DNA from: HXMU1420-13 sp965228545
GTDB taxonomy: Bacteria; Bacteroidota; Rhodothermia; Balneolales; Balneolaceae
Assembly: GCA_965228545.1 (NCBI GenBank)
Contig: OZ245822.1
Span: forward strand, 3,472,001 to 3,536,000
Length of the DNA stretch: 64,000 nucleotides
Reading direction: 5' to 3'
Part shown: one piece after another, positions 34,071-43,561 of the stretch
Numbering within the stretch: the stretch's first letter is position 1
Layout of the letters: every line of letters starts with the position of its first letter
Notes under the pieces: model-generated
The model's database searches: none
Seen by the model: only the letters and a program-made list of their open reading frames with translations
Told to the model about the DNA's origin: nothing
Translations under genes and position numbers: made by a program

Positions 34071-36161
34071 ATGGCAGGTAGTAAGGCAAAACTTTCTAAA
34101 AAACTTACGCTCTTCGATTTATATGCAGTAAGTACGGGTGCAATGTTCAGTTCGGGCTTTTTTCTTTTGCCTGGTTTAGCCGCAATGGAAACGGGAAACG
34201 CCGTGTATCTTGCGTATCTGGCAGCTGCATTTCTCATCTTACCTTCTATGTTTAGTGTGGCGGAACTTTCAACGGCCATGCCTAAAGCAGGGGGCACCTA
34301 TTACTTTTTGGATAGAAGTTTAGGCCCTTTGATTGGTACCATCGGTGGATTAGGGTCGTGGGTGGCGTTGGTGTTTAAAAGCTCTTTTGCATTGATTGGT
34401 ATGGGGGCTTACTTAACGCTGTTTGTTGATTTACCGATACTTCCATTAGCTTTGGTTCTTACTGTAGCTTTTGGTCTTCTCAACATTTTTGGAGCAAAGG
34501 AAACGGCCTTATTGCAACGCGTTTTAGTGGCTTCACTCGTAGTGATAATGGCGTTTTTCGTAATTCAAGGTTTGAATTATATGTACATCGCTCAAAATCC
34601 ATTGCCTGAAATGAGAGAACAGAATTTTTTTACCAACGGCATTAATGGATTTGTAGCTACAATCGGTTTGGTATTTGTTTCTTATGCGGGGCTTACAAAA
34701 GCAACCAGTATTGCCGAAGAAGTGCAAAATCCGGATAAAGTAATTCCACTTGGTATGATGTTATCATTACTCACTGCTAGTGTAGTGTATGTGGCCGGTG
34801 TATACATCATGGTAAATGTACTGCCTGCTGATGAGTTGTTTGCAAGCCTAACTCCAGTTGCTGATGCAGGTAAAGTAATTTTGGATTTTCTACCCGGTAA
34901 TTCCGGTCTTCTATTGGTTGTTATTGCAGCAATTGCTGCCTTTGCATCTACAGGAAATGCAGGGATAATGTCTGCTTCGCGATATCCTTTAGCAATGAGC
35001 CGGGATAATCTGATTAGTGCAAAATTCGGTAGAATAGGAAAGTTTGGCACTCCGCATATTTCGGTATTAATTACAACCGGCGTAATGCTTCTCGTTCTTT
35101 TGTTGTTTGATGTTGAAGCCGTTGCCAAATTGGCCAGTGCCTTTCAATTATTACTTTTCTTTTTGATCAATCTTTCTGTGATCGTGATGCGCGAGAGTAA
35201 GATCGAGGCCTATAAACCGGGCTATAAATCACCTTGGTATCCATGGGTACAAATCGCCGGAATGATTATCTCGGTTTGGTTGGTGGCAGAAATGGGGCTA
35301 CTTGCTGTTGGTTTAACCGGTACAATGATCATTATTTGTATCGGGTGGTACTTCTATTATTCGCATGGAAAAGTAAAGCGGCAGGGGGCTATTTACCACA
35401 TTCACGCACGGTTGGGGCAGCTTCGTTACGAAGCTCTTGAGCATGAATTGATGACCATCTTTAATGAGAAGAATCTAAACAGTGCTTTAACCTACGAAGA
35501 AGTTATTGCTCGTGCTACGGTTATTCAGGCTTCCGATCAGCAAACAGATTTTAACAGATTGGTTTCGAAAGCAGCAATTCAGTTGGATCGTCGTCTTAAT
35601 ATGGAACGCGACTTCCTCAAAGATCGGCTGGTGGATGTTTCTAAAAACTTCACCAAATTAAAGGAAGGAGTGTTTTTTAAGTATGTACAAGCAGATAATA
35701 TTGCTATCCCCGAAATGATAGCAATACAATCTAAACAAGGAATTAAGATTGATCTGGATGGTAATGCAGAACAAGCCGTTGCACTAATATTTCTGGTAAC
35801 ACCTACAGATCGGCCACTACTTCATATGCGTATTATTGGGCACCTGGCGGAATTAATTGAAGCGGAAGAATTCTTAGGCCGTTGGAAAAAAGCTGAAAAT
35901 GAAAAAGATTTGAAGAATGTACTGCTAACCGACGAGCGATTTATCAACGTACGTTTGCAGGAACACACCCCATCTGAAGAATGGATAAACAAAGCAATTA
36001 TGGACTTAAGCTTACCGGGCGAATGTTTGGTAGCTATCATCGAAAGGGATGGAGACATCGTGATTCCAAAAGGAAAAACGAAACTTGAATCCGGTGATGT
36101 TTTGTCGATATTAGGTTATCCCAAAGATATAGAGGTACTTAAACAACAGCTTGATTCTTAA
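34071..36161 (+). CDS. APC-family permease fused to a degenerate EIIA-like domain and RCK_C (copy 1)
   Basis: A 696-residue transporter. Residues 1-435 are a 12-helix APC superfamily amino-acid permease (SKKLTLFDLYAVSTGAMFSS, FVSYAGLTKATSIAEEVQNP). A helical linker follows. Residues about 505-625 then resemble a PTS EIIA type-2 domain (LIFLVTPTDRPLLHMRIIGHLAEL), but at the phospho-His position IPH is IPE (E548). The last 70 residues (about 626-695) are an RCK_C/TrkA-C domain ending SGDVLSILGYP. The substrate is unknown. The next gene is a near-identical tandem copy. The gene diverges from the antiporter. Confidence 0.88.
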   Translation: MAGSKAKLSKKLTLFDLYAVSTGAMFSSGFFLLPGLAAMETGNAVYLAYLAAAFLILPSMFSVAELSTAMPKAGGTYYFLDRSLGPLIGTIGGLGSWVALVFKSSFALIGMGAYLTLFVDLPILPLALVLTVAFGLLNIFGAKETALLQRVLVASLVVIMAFFVIQGLNYMYIAQNPLPEMREQNFFTNGINGFVATIGLVFVSYAGLTKATSIAEEVQNPDKVIPLGMMLSLLTASVVYVAGVYIMVNVLPADELFASLTPVADAGKVILDFLPGNSGLLLVVIAAIAAFASTGNAGIMSASRYPLAMSRDNLISAKFGRIGKFGTPHISVLITTGVMLLVLLLFDVEAVAKLASAFQLLLFFLINLSVIVMRESKIEAYKPGYKSPWYPWVQIAGMIISVWLVAEMGLLAVGLTGTMIIICIGWYFYYSHGKVKRQGAIYHIHARLGQLRYEALEHELMTIFNEKNLNSALTYEEVIARATVIQASDQQTDFNRLVSKAAIQLDRRLNMERDFLKDRLVDVSKNFTKLKEGVFFKYVQADNIAIPEMIAIQSKQGIKIDLDGNAEQAVALIFLVTPTDRPLLHMRIIGHLAELIEAEEFLGRWKKAENEKDLKNVLLTDERFINVRLQEHTPSEEWINKAIMDLSLPGECLVAIIERDGDIVIPKGKTKLESGDVLSILGYPKDIEVLKQQLDS

Positions 36162-36311
36162 AAGATCATTGCTAAAGTTTTACGAGCTAGTAATTATGGT
36201 AGGTGTATATTAGCCACCGGTAATTACTTGAGTTAGTATGCTAGTATTACAGATTTTAAGTGTATTATTGGCCGAAAGCACCATCTTACAAAACAATAAA
36301 GATTCTTAGGA

Positions 36312-38399
36312 ATGAGCCACGAAAAGCTATCAAAAAAACTAACTGTATTTGATGTATACGCTGTTAGTACTGGGGCCATGTTTAGTTCAGGGTTTTTCTT
36401 GCTACCGGGAATTGCTGCTATGGAAACCGGAAACTCGGTGGCCTTTGCCTACCTGGCAGCAGGCTTTTTAATCTTGCCATCTATGCTTAGTGTGGCAGAG
36501 CTTTCAACGGCTATGCCAAAAGCAGGTGGCGCTTATTACTTTTTGGATAGGAGTCTCGGCCCTTTGATGGGAACCATTGGTGGGCTTGGTTCTTGGTTTG
36601 CACTAATTTTTAAAAGCGCCTTTGCATTGATTGGGATGGGAGCATACCTCACAATTTTTGTAGATGTGCCCATGTTACCTCTGGCCTTAGTCCTTACCTT
36701 CGCTTTTGGATTATTAAATGTGTTCGGGGCTAAAGAAACCGCAGTACTTCAACGCGTTTTAGTAGCTGCTTTGGTTCTTATAATGGCTTATTTCCTCATA
36801 ATGGGCCTCAATTTCATTTATGGCACAGATAATTTTCTGCCGCCACTGCGTGATCAGAATTTCTTTACCAATGGCATCAATGGATTTGTAGCTACGATCG
36901 GTTTAGTATTTGTGTCGTATGCCGGATTAACTAAAGTGGCAAGTATTGCAGAGGAAGTTCAAAACCCTGATCGCTCCATTCCTCTGGGTATGATTCTCTC
37001 GTTGGTTACAGCAAGTGTAGTGTATGTGGTTGGTGTTTTTATCATGATTAAGGTTCTGCCAGCCGATGAACTTTTTGACAGCCTCACACCGGTTGCTGAT
37101 GCCGGCGAACGTGTAATGACCTTTTTACCCGGCTCGGTTGGATTAGTACTTATTGTGATAGCTGCTATTGCAGCGTTTGCTTCCACCGGAAATGCAGGCA
37201 TAATGTCTGCCTCACGTTACCCTCTGGCAATGAGCCGTGATGGTTTATTGAGCCCGATGTTTCAGAATATCGGAAAGTTTAAAACACCTCATATTGCTGT
37301 AATTGCCACCACGTTAATTATGGCTGCTGTTCTTCTTCTTTTTGATGTGGAAGCCGTCGCAAAGCTGGCAAGTGCTTTCCAATTGCTATTGTTTTGTTTA
37401 CTGAATTTATCGGTAATTGTGATGCGAGAGAGTAGAATTGAAGCCTATAAACCGGGCTATAAATCACCTTTTTACCCTTGGCTACAAATTGCCGGTATGA
37501 TCATCTCGTTATGGCTGGTTGCTGAGATGGGTTTACTTGCCGTTGGGTTAACAGGTACTCTTATCATTTTCTGTATAGGATGGTACTTTTACTACGCTCA
37601 CGGAAATGTGAAACGTCAGGGTGCAATATATCATATCCACGCACGTCTTGGTCAACTTAGGTATGAAGCGTTAGAGCACGAGTTAATGACCATCATTAAC
37701 GAGAAAAACCTGAATAATTCACTTACCTACCAAGAAGTGATTGCCCGATCCATAATGATGCATGTGGAGGAAGATCATACCGATATCGAACGGTTATTAT
37801 TGCGTTCAACGCTTATGCTAAATCAGCGAGTAAAGTTAGATCGTGAAATGCTGCGTACCCATTTAACCGATTTTGAAGATAATTTCATCGAAATGAAAGA
37901 CGGGGTGTTCTTTAAATACGTACAGTTGGATAAGGTAAAGATTCCCGAAATGCTTGCTGTGCATTCCTCTAAAGGGATTGAGTTCGAGTTGGAGAAAGAA
38001 AAAAAGAAGGCATACGCCATTATTTTTCTAGCCACACCAAAAGAAAAGCCTATACTTCATATGCGAATTATCGGCCATTTAGCAGAGCTGATTGAAGCTG
38101 AAGGCTTCCTCGAACGCTGGAAGAATGCTAAAATCGAAAAAGCAATGAAGCAGGTACTATTAACCGACGAGCGATTTATCAACATTCGTTTGGTTGAACA
38201 TACCAAAGTAGAAGACTGGATCGGAAAGAGATTGATGGATCTCGACTTACCCGGAGAGTGTTTAGTTACCATTATAGAACGAAACAGCGAAATCATCATT
38301 CCAAAAGGGAAAACGAAGCTTCAGTCGGGCGATATACTTTCGATTTTAGGCTATCCCAAAGATATCAAGCAACTCAAAGCTCAGCTTGAGTACGAATAG
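36312..38399 (+). CDS. APC-family permease fused to a degenerate EIIA-like domain and RCK_C (copy 2)
   Basis: A 695-residue tandem paralogue of the preceding permease, collinear and very similar through the membrane part. It too has IPE (E546) where an EIIA would have its phospho-His, followed by IIFLATPKEKPILHMRIIGHLAEL and an RCK_C domain. The most diverged segment is the linker and first half of the EIIA-like domain (about residues 480-575), which suggests the copies differ in regulation more than in transport. A 150-base gap separates the copies, so a second promoter is possible, although no good TAnnTTTG box was seen. Confidence 0.88.
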   Translation: MSHEKLSKKLTVFDVYAVSTGAMFSSGFFLLPGIAAMETGNSVAFAYLAAGFLILPSMLSVAELSTAMPKAGGAYYFLDRSLGPLMGTIGGLGSWFALIFKSAFALIGMGAYLTIFVDVPMLPLALVLTFAFGLLNVFGAKETAVLQRVLVAALVLIMAYFLIMGLNFIYGTDNFLPPLRDQNFFTNGINGFVATIGLVFVSYAGLTKVASIAEEVQNPDRSIPLGMILSLVTASVVYVVGVFIMIKVLPADELFDSLTPVADAGERVMTFLPGSVGLVLIVIAAIAAFASTGNAGIMSASRYPLAMSRDGLLSPMFQNIGKFKTPHIAVIATTLIMAAVLLLFDVEAVAKLASAFQLLLFCLLNLSVIVMRESRIEAYKPGYKSPFYPWLQIAGMIISLWLVAEMGLLAVGLTGTLIIFCIGWYFYYAHGNVKRQGAIYHIHARLGQLRYEALEHELMTIINEKNLNNSLTYQEVIARSIMMHVEEDHTDIERLLLRSTLMLNQRVKLDREMLRTHLTDFEDNFIEMKDGVFFKYVQLDKVKIPEMLAVHSSKGIEFELEKEKKKAYAIIFLATPKEKPILHMRIIGHLAELIEAEGFLERWKNAKIEKAMKQVLLTDERFINIRLVEHTKVEDWIGKRLMDLDLPGECLVTIIERNSEIIIPKGKTKLQSGDILSILGYPKDIKQLKAQLEYE

Positions 38400-38416
38400 C
38401 TCAAGATCAATCGCGT

Positions 38417-39676
38417 TTATTGGGTAAGTTTTAGCAGAATCTCGTCCACAGCCAATGGTTCTTCGCTACTTTCTAGCATGTTTCGGAATACAAATTTACC
38501 GGTGGCTAACTCATTATCACCCACGATAATCGCAAACCGTGCATTCTGGCGATTGGCTTCTTTCATTTGAGCTTTCATCGAACGGCCTTTGTAATCCATA
38601 GTTGCTGAAATGCCCTCCGCTCTGAAAGTGGGAAGCTGCTCTATCACCCAATCTCTGGCAGCATCACCCAGGCAAACCATAAATACATCGATCGATTTTT
38701 CGCCTGCAAGTTTAATTTCAAGCTCTTCGCAAGCAATTAGCAAGCGCTCCATCCCGGCAGCAAAACCAACTGCTGGGGTAGGTTGTCCACCAATCTCTTC
38801 TACTAGAAGATCGTAACGCCCACCACCGGCAAGAGCATCTTGCGAGCCCAAATCAGGACTGGTTAATTCGAAGGCAGTGCGTGTGTAATAATCCATACCG
38901 CGAACTAATAATGGATCGATTACATACTCAATACCACGCATTTTCAGATATTTGCATACTTCCTTAAAATGCCTCTCCGAATCTTCATTTAGATGATCGC
39001 TGATCACCGGCGCATTTCGGATAAACTCCTGATCTTCCGGCTCTTTTGAATCCAGTATGCGCATTGGGTTTTTCTCGAAACGTGTTTTCGATAGCTCACT
39101 AAGCTTATCGAAATGCGGGCGCAGATATTCACGTAGCACCGATTTGTAGGCATCTCTGCTTTCAGGGTCACCAACGGAATTAAGTTTAAGGGTGAAATTC
39201 TTTATGCCAATGCGCTGATAAATGCGCATCATAAAAGAGATGCATTCTACATCAGCAACAGGATCATCGCTGCCAATTACTTCTACCCCAAATTGATGAA
39301 ATTGGCGTTGACGCCCTTTTTGAGGGCGTTCGGCACGAAACATAGGACCTATGTAATACAACTTTTGAGCACCGCCCCGCTGTGCCAAATGATGCTGTAC
39401 AAAGGCGCGAACTACCGGTGCCGTTAGTTCCGGACGAAGTACATAGTTAGAATCACCTTTAGTGAAAGCGAATATCTCTTTGGTTACAATGTCGGTAAGC
39501 TGGCCAACTCCGCGTTTAATCAGCTCGGTTTGCTCCATAATCGGAGTTCTGATTTCCTCAAAATTGTAGCGAGCTGCTTCATCATGAATTATTGCTTCTA
39601 GTGCTCTCCATTGTTCAACTTCACCGGGCAAAATATCCACCATTCCAAGGTGGGTGCTGTACTTCGTTTTTGGCAT
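38417..39676 (-). CDS. hisS: Histidyl-tRNA synthetase
   Basis: Charges tRNA-His. The 419-residue class II synthetase shows TELIKRGVGQLTDIV, YVLRPELTAPVVRA, motif 2 RAERPQKGRQRQFHQFGVE, the His-specific LVRGMDYYTRTAFE, and motif 3 AVGFAAGMERLL. The C-terminal anticodon-binding domain is complete. The length is normal. It converges on the second permease with a 17-base gap and has a probable promoter box at 39702-39709. Confidence 0.97.
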   Translation of the reverse strand: MPKTKYSTHLGMVDILPGEVEQWRALEAIIHDEAARYNFEEIRTPIMEQTELIKRGVGQLTDIVTKEIFAFTKGDSNYVLRPELTAPVVRAFVQHHLAQRGGAQKLYYIGPMFRAERPQKGRQRQFHQFGVEVIGSDDPVADVECISFMMRIYQRIGIKNFTLKLNSVGDPESRDAYKSVLREYLRPHFDKLSELSKTRFEKNPMRILDSKEPEDQEFIRNAPVISDHLNEDSERHFKEVCKYLKMRGIEYVIDPLLVRGMDYYTRTAFELTSPDLGSQDALAGGGRYDLLVEEIGGQPTPAVGFAAGMERLLIACEELEIKLAGEKSIDVFMVCLGDAARDWVIEQLPTFRAEGISATMDYKGRSMKAQMKEANRQNARFAIIVGDNELATGKFVFRNMLESSEEPLAVDEILLKLTQ

Positions 39677-39701
39677 AAACAGGTTTTAAAATTTTATGAG
39701 G

Positions 39702-39709
39702 CAAAGATA
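39702..39709 (-). promoter_or_regulatory. Promoter -7 box for hisS
   Basis: On the minus strand TATCTTTG (39709-39702) is a perfect TAnnTTTG match 25 bases before the hisS ATG. The nearest TTG lies 24 bases further upstream, slightly longer than ideal. Confidence 0.5.
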
Positions 39710-39807
39710 CAATCCACAGAACTAAATATCTGCCAAGGCTGATAAGCTGTACGAAAATCCTTATCATCATTTTAAGAGCACATCCAACCAAATAGACGTA
39801 GCAATTT

Positions 39808-41289
39808 TTGAGTGATCCAATCCCAGAGTCGGAGTCGTTATCGCAAAAAGCTTTAGGCGGTATTTTTTGGTCGATACTTGAAAAGTATGGCGGTAAAGTA
39901 ATTCAGTTTGGCGCTGCACTTTTCCTGCTCCGCTTGCTCTCTCCCGAAGATTATGGGCTGATTGCGATGATTAATTTATTTTTTGCATTAGCCATTGTAT
40001 TGATTGAAAGCGGGTTTAGCCAGGCATTAATTCGCGAGACAACCATTACGGATGAAGATAAAAGCACAACATTTTATGTAAATCTAATTATAGCGATCCT
40101 ATTGTATATACTATTATGGGTTGCAGCACCTTGGATCAGTATTTTTTTTAACGAACCCGAACTCATAAAGCTTACTAGGTTCACAAGCTTAACACTGATT
40201 TTTTATTCGATATCCATTATCCAAAGGGCTCATTTTATTCATAAAATAAATTTCAGAACACAAGCTAAAATTAATATTGTTGGAGCTGCCATATCGAGTG
40301 TAGTGGCTGTAATATTTGCTTACCAAGGGTATGGAGTTTGGGCTCTTGCAACTAATATTATGCTACTCTCACTTATTAATTCCATTTTATACTGGATCGT
40401 ACACCCTTGGGTGCCCAAGAAATTTATCAATAAGCAATCATTTAAGAAGCTATTTGCGTTTGGTTCTAACCTGATGCTGTCGGGGGTGCTAAGCATTACC
40501 TTCGTGCATATCTATAAAATTATTATCGGAAAGCTATACTCAAGTACAATATTGGGGTTTTACGATCAGGCAATGAACTTGAAAAATGTGGTTTCCGAGA
40601 GTTTTGTGAGTTCAATGGGTAAAGTTTTTTACCCAACGCTTTCTAAAGTAAAAGAAGATCAGGAGCGACTAAAAGCAGCCTACATCAAAATTATGAAAGC
40701 TATTTCGTATGTAATTTTCCCTACCATGGCAGGGCTGGGTTTAGTGGCTGAACCATTTCTACTAACCATCGCAGGCGATCAATGGGTTGGAGCTATACCT
40801 ATTTTACAGATACTTGTATTTTCAGGTGCCATTCACCACCTGCATTTGTTGAACATCGACATCCTCAAGATTTTAAACCGAACGGATTTAATCCTCCGTC
40901 TAGAGATTTACAAAAAAATAGGGGTGGTTGCCGCAATAATTATTGGATTACAATTTGGCTTTTATGGATTGGTGATTGCTCAGGTAATCAGCTCGTATAT
41001 TTCGCTGTACATAAATATGACTTACACAGCAAAATTGTTGCGATATACACGTTGGCAGCAGTTTATCGATAATTTTTCGGGGTTCCTCATATCAGTACCT
41101 ATGATTCTTGTGGTTTTTGCGGTCAACTTTGTTTCCATAGACATTGCACCCCTCAAATTATTTGTTCTGGTGAGCATTGGTGTAGTGGTTTATGTAGGCA
41201 CTAGTTTGCTGTTAAAACCTCAGTCATTTAAAGATTTAGTACATATCTTTAGCCCAAGAATTCCATTTTTGAGGAAAGTGAAACTATGA
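39808..41289 (+). CDS. Polysaccharide flippase (Wzx-like, MOP superfamily)
   Basis: A 493-residue inner-membrane protein with about 12-14 helices, starting SQKALGGIFWSILEKYGGKVIQF, typical of the polysaccharide-transporter (RfbX/Wzx, WzxC-like) family. It would move lipid-linked glycan units across the membrane. The start is TTG at 39808. It heads an operon of glycan genes: its last 4 bases overlap the start of the DegT aminotransferase (ATGA). WzxC-like proteins are usually linked with capsule or exopolysaccharide rather than peptidoglycan. Confidence 0.9.
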   Translation: MSDPIPESESLSQKALGGIFWSILEKYGGKVIQFGAALFLLRLLSPEDYGLIAMINLFFALAIVLIESGFSQALIRETTITDEDKSTTFYVNLIIAILLYILLWVAAPWISIFFNEPELIKLTRFTSLTLIFYSISIIQRAHFIHKINFRTQAKINIVGAAISSVVAVIFAYQGYGVWALATNIMLLSLINSILYWIVHPWVPKKFINKQSFKKLFAFGSNLMLSGVLSITFVHIYKIIIGKLYSSTILGFYDQAMNLKNVVSESFVSSMGKVFYPTLSKVKEDQERLKAAYIKIMKAISYVIFPTMAGLGLVAEPFLLTIAGDQWVGAIPILQILVFSGAIHHLHLLNIDILKILNRTDLILRLEIYKKIGVVAAIIIGLQFGFYGLVIAQVISSYISLYINMTYTAKLLRYTRWQQFIDNFSGFLISVPMILVVFAVNFVSIDIAPLKLFVLVSIGVVVYVGTSLLLKPQSFKDLVHIFSPRIPFLRKVKL

Positions 41290-42362
41290 TTCCGGTTACC
41301 AAACCTTTTTTGCCTCCAATAAAAGATTATCAGCAGTTGTTAGATGGCATTTGGGAAAGAGAATGGTTAACAAACTATGGCCCGTTGGTAAAGCAACTGG
41401 AGTCTGAATTGAAGGCTTATCTTTGTACTGAGAGCTGCTTGTATGTAAGTAATGGCACCATTGCTATTCAACTGGCAATTAAAGCAGCGGCTCTTTCAGG
41501 CGAGATAATCACAACTCCCTTTTCGTATGTTGCAACCACCTCTTCGATTGTTTGGGAGCACTGCGTACCTGTTTATGTTGATATTGATCCTAGAACATTG
41601 AACATCGACCCGGCAAAGATCGAGGAATCGATTACCGAAAAAACAACCGGAATTCTGGCTACGCATGTTTTTGGAAATCCATGTGATATAGATGCAATCA
41701 CTGACATTGCTCGCCGGCATAATCTAACAGTGATTTATGATGCGGCACATTGTTTTGGCTCTACCTACAAAGGGAAATCTGTATTCGAGTATGGTGATAT
41801 TTCCACAGCTAGTTTCCATGCTACAAAGTTATACCATACGGTAGAAGGAGGGGGCGTTTTTTCGAGGAACAATTCTTTGTTAGAACGCATGTTTTACATG
41901 CGTAATTTCGGGCACGATGGCCCTGAAAAGTTTAATGGGGTAGGTATTAACGCAAAAAACTCGGAATACCATGCAGCAATGGGGTTGTGCATGTTGCCTT
42001 ATATGAAAGAAATACTAGAAAGGCGGAAAGCGCAATTTGATTTTTACAAACAGCAACTAAAAAATAGCCCTGTTTACTTTCAGGAGCATCACCATGAAAG
42101 CGAAGTAAATTGCTCTTATTTTCCCGTAATCTTTGAATCGGAAAAAGACGCACTCAAGGTGATGAAGTACCTTGAGGAACAGCAAATTTTTACCCGAAGA
42201 TATTTTTATCCTTCTTTAAACACTCTTTCCTATGTAGATGGGGCAACACCCATTTCTGAGAATATTGCATCACGGATTTTATGTTTACCAATGTATCATA
42301 CGCTTTCATATGAAGACCAGAAAATGATTATTCAAAACATCCGAACTTTGTTGAGGTCATGA
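41286..42362 (+). CDS. DegT/DnrJ/EryC1-family sugar aminotransferase
   Basis: A 358-residue PLP enzyme that adds an amino group to a nucleotide-linked keto-sugar. YVSNGTIAIQLAIKAA near the N-terminus binds the cofactor phosphate. VIYDAAHCFGS contributes the pyridine-contacting Asp. TASFHATKLYHTVEGG has the Schiff-base Lys. The precise sugar is unknown. It overlaps both neighbours by 4 bases (ATGA), so the operon is tightly coupled. It supplies the amino sugar that the formyltransferase or ATP-grasp enzyme downstream could acylate (inference). Confidence 0.9.
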   Translation: MIPVTKPFLPPIKDYQQLLDGIWEREWLTNYGPLVKQLESELKAYLCTESCLYVSNGTIAIQLAIKAAALSGEIITTPFSYVATTSSIVWEHCVPVYVDIDPRTLNIDPAKIEESITEKTTGILATHVFGNPCDIDAITDIARRHNLTVIYDAAHCFGSTYKGKSVFEYGDISTASFHATKLYHTVEGGGVFSRNNSLLERMFYMRNFGHDGPEKFNGVGINAKNSEYHAAMGLCMLPYMKEILERRKAQFDFYKQQLKNSPVYFQEHHHESEVNCSYFPVIFESEKDALKVMKYLEEQQIFTRRYFYPSLNTLSYVDGATPISENIASRILCLPMYHTLSYEDQKMIIQNIRTLLRS

Positions 42363-43561
42363 AAAAGTTACTATTTCTTGGAGGAAGCCCTTTCCAGGTT
42401 CCGGCAATTAAATACGCAAAACACGCCGGATATTATGTTATTACAGCCGATTATAAGCCAGACAATCCAGGGCATACATACTCGGACGAATACCACAATG
42501 TGAGCACAGTTGACAAAGAGGCTATTCTCGAATTATCACAAAAATGTAGTATACAAGGAATTTTGTCCTACGCATCAGATCCGGGAGCTCCAACAGCTGC
42601 TTTTGTAGCAGAACAATTAGGATTGCCCGGGAATCCATATAAATCAGTACAAATTCTTCAGCAAAAAGATTTGTTCAGAAAATTCTTATTAAAAAATGGA
42701 TTTAACACCCCGAAATCAGATTCTTTTACGGAGTTAACAGCAAGTCGTGAGTTTTCAAAAAACCTGTTACTTAATGGACCAATAATTGTAAAGCCAGTTG
42801 ATTCATCGGGTTCGAAAGGCGTTAGAAAATTAGACACTTTTGATTATTTCGATGATGCATTTGAACATGCAATGTCTTTTTCAATCAATAAAAAGGTTGT
42901 AGTTGAAGAGTTTATTGAAAAAAAAGGGTATCAGATGGATGGCGACGGTTTTGCTTGGAAGAGTAATTTGGCATTTAGCTGTTTTGGAACACAGCATAAC
43001 GATCTTGAGTGCTCAGCCAATGTACCAGTTGGAATTAGCTTTCCGTATGTAGCGCGGCAAGACTTGCAAGGTAAAGCACGACGGGATATAGAACGTGTAG
43101 TATCCCTCTTAAAACTAGACCATGGTGGGTTGAATATTGAATTCATAATATCAGAAAAGGAAGAGATTTACATCCTAGAAATTGGACCGAGGAGTGGGGG
43201 AAATCTTATCCCCGAGGTTATTAAGTATTCTACGGGTGTAGATTTAATAGCTGCGAGTGTTGAAGGAGCTTTAGGGCATGATTGTGGCTTTATGACAACT
43301 AGAGAACCAGAGGGATTTTATTCCTCTTATATTCTGCATTCAACAAAAACCGGAACGTTTAAATCGGTATATGAGAGCCCTTACATAAAATCAAGAATTG
43401 TTGAGAAGAATATGTTGGTAAGGGTAGGAGATACTGTCAGCAAATTTGAAGGTTCCCATCACACTTTAGGTACCTATATCCTTAAGTTTGATAATCATGA
43501 AGAAATGTTGAATACACTAGATAATATGAATAACGAAATACGAGTAAATTTAAATAAATGA
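42359..43561 (+). CDS. ATP-grasp ligase
   Basis: A 400-residue ATP-grasp enzyme. The N-terminal domain starts KKLLFLGGSPFQVPAIKYAK. The central ATP-grasp core has IIVKPVDSSGSKGVRKL (ATP-binding) and VVEEFIEKKGYQMDG. Its metal-binding segment is LNIEFIISEKEEIYILEIGPRSGG. Such enzymes join a carboxylate to an amine or similar group through an acyl-phosphate. In this context an amino acid or hydroxy acid attached to an amino sugar is plausible, but the substrate is not known. It overlaps the neighbours by 4 bases on each side. Confidence 0.85.
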   Translation: MKKLLFLGGSPFQVPAIKYAKHAGYYVITADYKPDNPGHTYSDEYHNVSTVDKEAILELSQKCSIQGILSYASDPGAPTAAFVAEQLGLPGNPYKSVQILQQKDLFRKFLLKNGFNTPKSDSFTELTASREFSKNLLLNGPIIVKPVDSSGSKGVRKLDTFDYFDDAFEHAMSFSINKKVVVEEFIEKKGYQMDGDGFAWKSNLAFSCFGTQHNDLECSANVPVGISFPYVARQDLQGKARRDIERVVSLLKLDHGGLNIEFIISEKEEIYILEIGPRSGGNLIPEVIKYSTGVDLIAASVEGALGHDCGFMTTREPEGFYSSYILHSTKTGTFKSVYESPYIKSRIVEKNMLVRVGDTVSKFEGSHHTLGTYILKFDNHEEMLNTLDNMNNEIRVNLNK

